From Onchidella celtica (Eukaryota > Mollusca > Gastropoda > Systellommatophora > Onchidiidae), in the NCBI GenBank assembly GCA_963931925.1, contig OZ007569.1, forward strand, positions 8,648,207 to 8,712,206: DNA of 64,000 nucleotides, read 5' to 3'. Of the stretch, positions 35,001 to 47,000 are shown in pieces. Positions within the stretch are counted from its first letter, which is position 1. The number at the start of each line of letters is the position of its first letter. A program made the position numbers and the translations under genes. The notes beneath the pieces were generated by a model. It was not told where the DNA came from, searched no databases, and was given only the letters and a program-made list of their open reading frames with translations.

Positions 35001-38000
35001 ATTATAGGTCTGGCAAATGCAATAATTTTTCAATATTAGTAGCCATAGTGGCAATAAAATTAGGTTGAGAACTCTGTGACACATTCAGTTGGGATTTTGT
35101 ATTATACAAAAGTCAGTCCGCAATTTAAGAAAGTCTAAGAAGTTACCAACGGCAAATTTCAGAGATAATAAAGATCACAGATATGAGTGAAATGGTAGTC
35201 CAGTCCTAATATTAAGTAACGTTAATGTTAATAGATTGAACTTCCTAGCTAAGTGATGTTTAAGTCCAGAATACCAAGTAATAGTAACAGGATTATCTAC
35301 CTACATGTAAAACATCACAATTAAAGTGTAAATAATCAGACTGAAAAAATATGTAAAGAACCTGGATTGAGAATGTGCATCAGAACAGTTTACGTTGGAG
35401 TTAATATGATGCATAATCTCTTTGTGAATATATCTGACATATCCTATTATTATGTAGGAGAACTAAGGATCTAAAATTTTACTTAAACTATTCAAATAAC
35501 AAACTCTCCAACAATAAAGGAGAATCACAAAAGTAAAAAAAAAGAAAAGAAATTACTGCTGAGTAATGCAATGCTGCATGATCCTTTGATACGGTCACAA
35601 TGAAAAGCACTCATTTTGATATTCCTATAGAGTCAGACAGAAAGCATATACATCAGCACCAGAGAGTTCAAACTGGTTCCTTTGACGAATTTTCAGATCA
35701 TCTGCATTTAATTTTTATTTTGTATAACTTTGCATTGTTATAGTCCCAACAAAGTATTGTTTCAGTTGCACCTTTTGGATGATGACAGCTTTAGCATTAT
35801 TTCAAATTAGTGAACTTTCTATTTATGTCTCATGATCATTTTCTTCAGTAATATCATATGTGTCCCTGTGAAAGGTGTATAACTGTTTAGCAGTATATTG
35901 TGAAAATGAAGAAATTTTTTTCATGTTTCCATTTTGCATACAGGAATTTCAAAGTTCGCCCAGCATGCACCAGCGACTACGACTCAGTTGTTAAGCTTGT
36001 GGAAACTGTTGATCTGCATGCCAACATCCTACAGGACCTGAAGCAATACAACAAGGTCAGGAGAGATCCGGTAAGTAAAACTATCCCCATACAAAAACAA
36101 AGTAAATTTGGAATATCTTATTTCCATTGGAGCAAAAATAAATAATCTTTGTTTTAGAGATGCAGATTTGCCAATTTCGCGGCTTTTCCATTAAAAAAAA
36201 TTTTTTTTTTGGTGTGGGGCTGGTAGCGCTCTGAGTCAAGTCTGTTTTATATTTGTTTTGACTTAGACTTGAAAATCCTTGTGATCAAGTAGGGAGACAG
36301 ACTTGCAGTCTGACTAGGGCACAAGGTCCTATTTAACTCTATGGTCTACTTCTCACACTAAAACTGAGGCTAAACAAATTAAGACTCACTGAGAAGGAAT
36401 TTCCCACAAAATGTTTCATGTTTGCTGTACTATTTTCAGGGTGGCAGAGAAATCCAAGCTTATGCTGCTGAATGCCAAGGTCAAATAGTTGGCATTGCCA
36501 TTATCAGAAGAGAAGAGGTGAGCTTTCACTGTCAGTTTTAACACTGGCTCCAATTCCTAAACTAAAGTTTTGAACTATCATGTCATACAAATTGTAGTCT
36601 CAGCAAAGATTTCAATTGTATGGCCAATATATTTGTTGAAAGACTAAAGTCTATTGTTAAGTATTAATTCTGGTGTAGTGCTCTATCATGTATTTCATTG
36701 TCAGATCAAATTAATGTGGTCCCATTGACAGTTTTAAACAGCTGATTCTCAGATTAATGGTAGAGAAATAGCCCAAGTGCTGAAACACTTAGCCGCTTGT
36801 AGCTTATATTACAAAGTCATATGGGTGAGCATTTTAACATGCTTGGAACACAAGGCCCATTTTTGACAGTTTCACAAAAACTTGAAGGCAGGCAAATTTC
36901 TTTTTTTTCTGTCATTATAAAATTTGATCTTGTTTTCCTACATTTTACAAAGCAATCTTATTTGTCATCAAGGAAATTGAGTATATCCGCTCACACTACA
37001 ATATTGAGGACTTCATTTACTACAACCACCATCGTCGAGAGGACCATGGCCATCTGCACCATTTTGTCCTGAATCCTGTGTTTAGTCATCTGACCAAGCA
37101 TTTTGTGAAGGTGAGCAGTTTGGCAATATATTCAGATGCTATTTTTTCATGTTGGCCGTAAAGTCCTAATATGCTGTATTTCAGCAGATTGTAGTCTCAG
37201 ACTTACTTGCATCATATTATGACTTAAACACAGTGCCTTTTATACTAGTGATTTATTCACATTACTTATTGTAATACTAATAGTAGTTTCTTAGTGAATT
37301 TGTTACCTTGTGACACACTTTATGAAGCTAAATGTGTTCAGCATTCTGGGCTAAGTTAAAGATGTGGGGAAAGAAAGAAAAGTTTTATGTTGCACTGACC
37401 TTGCAGAAACACAGCAAAAGTATAACTGTATAACAAATTCAAAAAGAATTAGAAATTGAAGGGAAAAAATGAGCTTTCAGATCTTTCATTCTTTTCCTGG
37501 AACAATTTTTAATTCTTTGGAATTTATTGTAAGGTTTATTTATTGTTTGTTTCAAGGCTGGGCTTTGCAACATACAACATTTTCCCTTTTTTTTTTTTTT
37601 TTTTTTAAACACTTTAACTTTGCTCCAAGCCTTATTGCAACCCAAGAGATGTTCTGTGTTTGTTTAAAAATATTTCAGAAGTATTTTGTCAATATTCTAT
37701 GCCAAAGAAACCTTCAGTGCAAGTTCATGAGTGTGAGCAAAAAGTTTGCATTGTATTGTAGAGAATGAGATAAACTAAACAATGATTATCACAAATGACA
37801 TCCACGGATCCTTTGTATTCACCACAATGCAAATCATGTTTAACCATCAATGCCAAGCTATTAGAGGATTTCGTAGCATTTTGAATGAGTAAATTTTATA
37901 GATTTATGACAGAAGTTGATTTTTTGTTGATTTTCCAGGAAATCTTCAGACAAGCTCAGAAAACCTGCTTGTATTATCCTCTCTATCCACCGTTCACACC

Positions 38001-41000
38001 AAAAGAGGTAATCTCCCCTTTAAAGGTTGCAGTTACTTTGCTGATTTTGTTCACTTTTCATAGCCATCCTTGTCACAACACTCATCATCATTATCATTTT
38101 ATCAGTTAAAAACATCAGCATTAGAATGTTTGTCATGAACTGAAGTGTGTTCTTTGACACTGGTAAGGAATACAGGGTCAGACAGAAAACTAAAATTAAT
38201 ATTGCAAATTGTTGGCATTCTCAAGAAAGATACAAAGTCTAAAACAATACACAGAGCCTTGATTGTGCTGCTTGGAGTTGCACAAACGAACCTTGTATGT
38301 GTTAAATGAGTAGGTCTTTTATTTGTATCTAGTGCCTTTGCGAGTGTAGTTTTCTTTCATCTTTATGGCCTTTTTTAACCACAGATGCCATTAAGACCCT
38401 TGTAACATCCTTGGTTTTGTCACGTCTTGACTATTGTAATTCACTGCTGGCGGGTCTTCAGGAAGAAAAGATTTCAAAACTTCAGAGAGCACAGAACTGT
38501 GCAGCTCGTCTTGTTCTTGGAAAATCAAGATATCACAGTAGCACAGAGTTACTCAAAACACTTCATTGGTTGCCTGTTAAAGCACGTATCGAGTACAAAA
38601 TTGCACTAATGTGCTTCAGTTTCTTTGAATCTTCCACCCCAAATTATTTAAGTGCAGTTTTGTTTTCCTATATGCCCGCCAGAGCCCTGAGATCATCACA
38701 GGACTCTAGGCTTTTGAAAGTCCCAAGATGTAACCTAAAGAGGTTTGGAGAAAGGTCGTTTAGTTACATTGGTCCCACTATTTGGAACTCCTTGCCTATC
38801 TCTTTGAGATTCTCTGGCAGTGCTGCCATTTGCAAGACGGGGTTAAAAACATATTTATTTGAGAAATATCTATAGTGTGTCTTGGTGTGTGAGTGTGTGT
38901 GTGTGTCTGCCAGCTGGCCGTTTATGTGTACGTGTGTGTGTGTGCATATATTTTATCATGTTATTGTAAAGCGCCTTGAGGCATGGCTAAAGGCGCTATA
39001 TAAATCTACTTTATTATTATTATTATTATTTTATTTATATTGTAAATACAAAATACATAGTTATGTAAGATTGAGTAAATATATAAGTTTTATAGGAGGA
39101 GATAAGACACTATCCCAGCACATCCCAGAGTAATCCAAATAAATATGGGCAAAATGTGTAAAAATATGCCAACCCCAAAGAGCTATAACTTACTCCAATG
39201 ATTATCCTCAGCTAGCTGCGTCTAGGTAATGAAAAATAATGAAGTTTGTTCATGGGGTTAGAGAGAGGTTACAGCTTCATGATGACGAGATTTTTTTCTT
39301 TCTTTATTTTTATTTTTGTATATCAAACTCTCATTAGAAATTGGAGAACCATTCCCTGGTCAGCGGACTGAATGCATTGGTGCCAGTTCGACTGAGACGT
39401 CAAATAGATTATCCCCCCGAGGGTTTGGGAATCAATGGCCCATCCGACCGAGTTCTCAAAAAGTTTGCCTCCTATGCCCTCAACCATATCAACAGAAAAT
39501 TGGTTCTGGAGCCAAAGGTATATATTCCATGTATGGTAAATTTTAAGTTGTGAGCATGTGCATTTACGTCAAACTGGAGTATCTTCAAGAGAGAGAAAGC
39601 TTTAAATTGTTTATGCTTTCTTTCAGTATATTACCCATGTGCTTTTTGGTCAGCAGCCTTTACGTGTGGAGATTTGGGTGTTACGAGTTCTTGGAGTAAA
39701 TTTAAGTTAATATGATTTTTCCCAAAATTCACATTAATTCTTTTCCTGTGCCAGGTAAATGAAGCTTGAAATAGCGGTAGAAAGCTTAGGATTTCTAAAT
39801 TGGACAACTTGAATTATTGAAATTTTATCATTAAAATAATAAAGAGTTCATAATTTTTTTTACCAGAATTGTATTTCAATCTTTTCTTTCATCTTGATTT
39901 TGCCATCTCCTCATGAAGATGTTTGCTTAAGTATGATTTTTTTTCCTCAGGTTACTATCAATGCTCGTATTGTTGTAGTTGGGGCCTCTGATGCAGGCAT
40001 GGCTTACCTGGAGACATTAGTCTACTGGTGAGTGCTGTCTGAGAATATTACATAGTACAGAGGCAGAAATTGTCTCTGTGCGTGCATTGTTTTGTATGTG
40101 AAAACTCACATTGTCTGTCAAAACTTCCTTATCCATAATGCATGACAATGAATGAGTCATTTTTACCATGTAGGTGTAGTTCAGAAAATAATTCACACAC
40201 GTTTAGGGTGGCCTGCATGATTCCTATGACAACAAAGGCTAGTGGGCTTTAAGGGAAAGTCAGTGATAGTTTTTTTTAATCTGTGTATTCTGTGTTGTGT
40301 AAAGATAATATTTAAATCTTCCAGCAAAATCCTTTCTCTTTCAAGTGCATGTAGTGGCCTACCACCATTGTATATCTAAAGTATATAATTAAGTGCAGCC
40401 TGAGTCACAGCACACTTAATATGAAATGACCAGTAGTTTGTTAGGCACTTCAGCTTTGGCAAACTAGTTGTTAAATCTCTAAATCTCTAAATCTCTAAAT
40501 CTCTCACAAACATCTTCATTAACACTTACTCAAGTGGACATGGCTGACATAGATTTTCTCTGTAGTTATACCAGGCATCCACTACCTCTATATTCCAGTT
40601 TTTCCTTTAAAGATACAAATACCTGTATACTCACAGATTTATTTGTAAATATACATTAAATTCGACCTTTTTAGTTCTTATTTGATTGATTTTCATTTAT
40701 ATTGTCCTCTCTTTTAAGTGGCTTTTTCAACATGAATTCTTACATCACACAATCTCAGAGCTGACGAATTTTGTTTATGTCACTGCTCTGCATTTGTTTA
40801 CACCAGTTGTCACCTGCAATATTTCTCTGACAGAGCCGTGAAGAAATCCAGCATTTGCCAAATTTCTGTAATTGTCTCATTTTGAATGCCATTCCAGTCC
40901 ACACCTGAGATTCAACAATATAACACTGATCTCCCCTCATGGTCTACCTGGTGACCTCCCTCCTGATGAGCTCAGAGACATGGTCCTAGGTGAAAGGTGA

Positions 41001-44000
41001 GCATTCTTTAACTCCTTGCCTGCCACACAGATTTCCACTCACCTGCTGGGTGCAAAAGGAGACAAAACAAGCAAATCTCAATGATTATACACCATAAATC
41101 CCAGGCTTTCAAAATACGTGCAAATGACGCAAGTAAATAAGGGAACTAATCAGGAAATGCAAGACAATCATAATGCAGGAATTGTCTCCATATGATCACT
41201 CAAGAAATGCATACGAACTAGGCTCGGAACAGTTCGGGCACATGGCAGTATAGCGAGATTAGACTGCATGAAACAGTTCCGGGCAAAGCACGGAAAGGGT
41301 TGATATCAGCAATGTCAGTTTAAGATACACAAAAACTGAAAATTCATGTGCTTGACATCTGTATAACAGTATTTCAAGCATGTTCTGTGATGTACAACAA
41401 TTTTTGTATTTCTTGCTGTATTTTGTCAGCCTCCGAGAAAAACTAGTCATAGTTGGTTCAAGTACAGTTACAGTGAATGAATATTTTGTATAACCAGTGA
41501 TGCCTGTGCTGACTGAATAGAATTTGTATTCATATATCTGGAATATACTTCATTTATTTTTGCTAATCATGGGGAAATAATAAAAAATGTAAGAATTATA
41601 TGAAAGAAGATCAAAAAGAATTTTAAAAAAGAAATGTTAAATGGGATCAAACTTATTATTAAATTTATTATTCATTATTAAATATATTTGTTATTAATAA
41701 ATATTCAAATATTATTTGAGTTGTGTGTTGTGTGAACTGATGTGAGTTGTGTGTTGTGTGAACTGATGTGAGTTGTGAACTGCTGTGAGTTGTGAACTGC
41801 TGTGAGTTGTGAACTGTTGTGAGTTGTGAACTGCGACTAACAGGCTGCGTTACAATTTGCTCTGAGATAGAGAGAGAGAGAGTGAGCGACACAGGGAGAG
41901 AGAAAGAAGCAGTGCAGTATGTTGAGCGCTTCGCAGGCAGCTCCATTCTGCTCTGTGGTTGACATGTTGTTTCTGTAAAGCGCATAGAGCATTTTAAATG
42001 GATATGCGCTATATAAATGCTATACATTATTATTATTATTATTAAACTCAGAAGCTTTCGCATACAAGCAGTTGCCCTCACAGTAAACTATTACATAGCT
42101 GATGAAGCAAATGACTGATTCAAGTAAAACCAACACATTAAGCACTCTTTCGATTGCTTTCTTGTTACAGTTGTATTGTAACTAAAGTCCTTGCAAGTCC
42201 ACCCTTTGGCCTGCTCATATCAGCATGACAAAATCAGAACAGAATTACTCACACCAAATGTGACTCAAATGCTTTGCTTTCCATGATGCATTTTCATTTC
42301 TGATCATCACTCAGAGCGTGTAGGAGAAATCCATTAGCTTATTTTTGTTCATTTCCTGTCTGTCTGTTTCAGTTACTGTTTTACCCCAGATGAGTACTCC
42401 AAGATGGCTCTTCGAACTTGGGTCAATGTGGTCTATGGAAAAATGACGGCAATCAACAGGTGAACATATACTCTTGATCTGGTACATCTGTACTTTGGCT
42501 TTCATATTTAGCTGTGCACAGAATCTGCAGTTATCTTTGTAGAGTTGCAGAATATTGTATTTATATGTACGTCAAAGACCAAAGCTCCTCATTTTAATTA
42601 TCCTAAAGACAGATATGATACAGAATGTGAACAAAACATCTGTACCAAATGTAATTTAAAAAAGATGCAACCTTTATCACTATATTAAAATATACAGTGA
42701 AAATAAACACTCTGTCTTGTATTATCATTATCATTGTTATTGGTTGTTGTTGTTATTATGGTATCATTATTATCATCATCATCATCATTATTATTATTAT
42801 TACTACTGTTAACCCTAACCCTAACTCTTCACACTTTATAGTCAAAATTTATACTCCAATTTAAAAAATGTATATTTTTATTTATTTGGGATGATAAATT
42901 ATATTCTGACTGTATATAATAGAAAGATAATTGAACCCTCATAAACTTTCATCCTACGTTTTACAGAACCAAGAAACAAGTTACTGTCAACGGCAGTGCC
43001 ATAGTGCCCTATGACCATCTGGTACTTTGTACTGGTAAACAATACCAAGTTCCCTGCCCCACAGGGGCTGACGTTGCCTCTGGGGCCAACAATGACCAAC
43101 TGCCCCAGTCACCAAACAAACGCTTTGAAGGTCAGGTTCCTCCAAATCTGTTTCTGATCAACGATGCCTACGATGCTGCAGTGATGTTGTACCGAGTGGA
43201 AAATCACATCCTGAAGACCAACAGTGAGTATCTATTTGTCTCAACAGTGAGTACTTATTTGTCTTTATCATCTTAGATGTAACCTAATTAAATGGCCTCC
43301 CCAAGACTGTAGTCCGGGGAACAGTTCAGGAGAAAAGGAGATGGGGAAGATGAAGAAAGAAATAGATGGATGACATCATTGAGTGGACTGGACGGAGCTT
43401 TGGCCAAACCAAGGCTCTAGCACACATACATGACAGATGAAGGCTTGTGGGGTGCTGTTCCATTATGCAGTGCCTTTACAACCCTGGAGGGTTGTTGGAG
43501 CATTGACAGTGTAGACTGTCACTGTTATTATTGGCAAGAGAAGTTAAAATGTGGCTTAAGAAGAAAAAAAAGAAGAAAACTTGCTATGTCACAAAGTTCT
43601 CTTATCAACAAGTAGCAAGAAAATTCTACAATGAAAATTCTAAAAGAATTATAACTTTATAGGAAAATAAAATGCACTAAGCAAGTTAGAGGTCATAAAG
43701 AACCTTCATCAGGCTAAAATATTAAAAAGAATTGAAAAAGATGTTTTTGCAAAATTAGTAACACTGTCATGTGTTAACATTCTATCACCAGAACTCAACT
43801 TATATGATCATTAGGTGGAATATCAATTTCCCAAAGTTTTTTCACATCAACTCAGAATTTCAGAATTGTTATCAATTTTATCTCTTTGATTGTAAAATAA
43901 TTTTGTGCACTCTGCAGAGAAAATTGTGATCTATGGGAGGACTCTGGACTGTTACACCTGCGTGCAAGCTTTACTGAAACTGGGAGTACCAGGAAGTAAT

Positions 44001-47000
44001 ATTGCCTTTGTCCAGCCGCCATACACAGCAGTGAGTAGTCAACAGTGCATCTTTCGTTGTACAGTTACAATATACAGATGAGACTGACAGAAGGTTATGG
44101 TCACAAATATGATTTTGGACAAAGTGTTTCCCACTCAGACTTGTGAAATAAGATTTAAAAAATTAGTGATTCAAAGTATGTTTAGAAATTATGGTGGGAA
44201 GATAACTTGATGACATTATTTTAGGAAATTTTCCATTTTGAATCACATTTTTTTTTATTTCAGGAAGCACATATGAAGCTGGACAAAATTTTGCTGGAAC
44301 AATCTTCTGTGACAGTCTTATATATATATTTAATTGCACTTCTTTGTCAGAATGAATCATTATTATTCACATCATAAACAAGGTTAAATTTAGCATTATG
44401 TATGCCCATTGAGCATTGAGTATTTTTATAAATCCATTCAATTTTTACCCTTAGTAGCCTGGATAATTTTATCTTGTGTTAGTCATTACAAGCATGTTTG
44501 ACTACTAGAAAGGCAGAAAGCCGAATTAGATTTATAGATTTTTAGTCTGAGGTTTTCATGTAAACTTTGAAATTTTCACATTCACATGTCTCTTTCTCTG
44601 TCACTGGACAAGCATCCAGCATGGGTTTTTATGCAATGTTATCATTTGTAAAATTGATATCTTCAGCAAAATGTGATATTTAGTTATCATTTTAGGGGTT
44701 TTCTAAATGAAAATTTAAGTCTTTGATGTTACAATTCCAAACTTCACACATTAGTGAAGAGCAAAGAATTATTTCTGAGATCCCCAAGAGACACAAGTCA
44801 ACAGGCTTGTTAGATGCTCTGTGTCTTTGACAACAGTAGCCTGTGATTGTGCTGATAAGATTATTTTTCACATCCCCATGCAAAATTCCTTTAATGGATT
44901 AATAATGAATAATTAATGTTCTCTTTTCAATTTTGCTGATGTGTGAACTCAATCCTGTTGGGAGATTTTCCTAACTTTAAATGGAGAACATAATAAAACT
45001 ATACAATTTCAGTAAGTCCCATTGCAGAGACTTTCAATGTAATTCATTAAACTCATGTTTGCAAGACAGTCTGTATTGCCCTGTAGGGAATGAGATAAAC
45101 AAGAACAGAACTGGAAAGGAGATATTTTTTCAAATCAAATTGAGGACTTGATTTTACTCATTACATTATTTTCTTTTAGTGTGTTAGGGTTGCCACGCAG
45201 CTCTTCAATTCCAGAAATCTGTGGAAAATAGCCCTAGAATTTAGAAATTTGAGAAAAAGCACTGGAAAAGCTGTGAGTTTAGAAAGTTGAGGAAAAAAGC
45301 CATGGAAATAGTGGATTTGTCCTGGAATAGCCTTGGAATTCTTCCCAGATTTAAAAAACATTTTAAAAAGTTGGGGGAAAATCTGAACAAAAATGAATAA
45401 ATAAATTACACAAACATATCTCTTCTCTCGCCAAGTACCCAAGTACATTGCTTTGTTGTACTTGTCGTATTTCCTTGTATTTAAGTTGCCCTGTAATATA
45501 ACATTTAAGCCTTGGAGAAAAATTCTGAAGGGCAGACGAGAGCCCTGGTGTGTGCAATCCAGGGTGTGTTGTGCCACAATACTGTGTAATGAGTTAAAAA
45601 TGCTTTTTTTGTGTGTGTTATTACAGAGTTTCACTTGCTTCAATAATCCTGTGATTGATGAGGAAGTGAAGAACTGTATTCAAGCTGTTGGAGTGCAGAT
45701 GCACTATGACTGTTACCTGGCCAACTGGAATGATGAAGAAATGGATGATGATAGTCCCATTCACACAGTTGCATTCACAAACCCTCATGGTCACATCAGA
45801 CTTGAATGTCATGTAAGGCATTACAAAACTCCGCAGGCAGCAAAATCTTAAATTTGCATATTCATTACCTATGAGAAACTTTAATCCTTTGTACCTCACC
45901 ATTGCTGTTCTCAATTTTTGACACTCCCTTGTGGTTCAGTCATCTTATAATAATACAAGCTGAGGTCCCCGGCCCTGCCCGGGATAAATCGATTTGAATA
46001 TAAGTTTCAGTTCTGGGTGGTTATCATGGACCTGCTTCATCTTGTCTGTTCCTATTTGTTTATTTTATTTTTGTTTGTTTGTTTTTAGATCTAATTAAGT
46101 CTTACTGCTCTGCCTTTGTGAGTTGACACCCTGCGCATCCCGTACAATAGCATGATTTGCGCACGGGTTAGTGTGTTTGATAGTGAACACATCGCAGGAA
46201 GTGATAACGAAACCTTAAAATGGCGAACCATGACTCGAAATAGATCTAAATCATGGCGAAACAATGAAAAACGAAACCAAGGTTCTAGAGATTTAATTTA
46301 TCACTGAATTTGTCCTTTCAGTAACACAAATCTTTTTTCCATGTCCAATTCGTTTTTACTAAATACAACAGCAGATATAATCTGAAAGCATAGAGGCAAA
46401 ATCTTGGTGCCAAGGCAGGTAATGAACAAAAAATGATATGAAGTAGTTCTGAGAGGCACAGACATTGCAAAGATATATACAGGGATGGGAATTCTCCAGA
46501 AATTTCCTGAATTCCGGATTTTTAAAATAGATTTTCTTAGTAGAAAGTATTTTGTTTGTTGTCCAATATGAATTGGCCTTAGTGTATGTGTGTATTGCAG
46601 TACGCAGTGACGCATTGCATCAAAAGTTCAGGAAATGTTTCTATCAGTAGTTCCCATCTCTGTATATACAAATATCTGTAGAAGCAATTTTAACGAACTG
46701 AGATTATGTAACAAAACTTATGCCTTTTATGATATTTCCCTCTTCTTTTTTTCATCGACAGGCTCTTTTCTGCTTTTTCAAGAAAGAGGTCGATTTTGAT
46801 GCATTTACAGGTAAACATTTCTGCTTTGTGGAGGATTTAGAAGTAAAATCTGAGCACCACCTGAACTCTTGTGGGATTGGAAAGCAAGAATATTTTGAAA
46901 AATATTAAAGGCTTGCTATTGCAGTGAGTGATCCAACTGCTGATTCCATTTGCTGGGGAACCAAAACTCACTTGTATAAAGCCTGAGCTTATAAAAAATA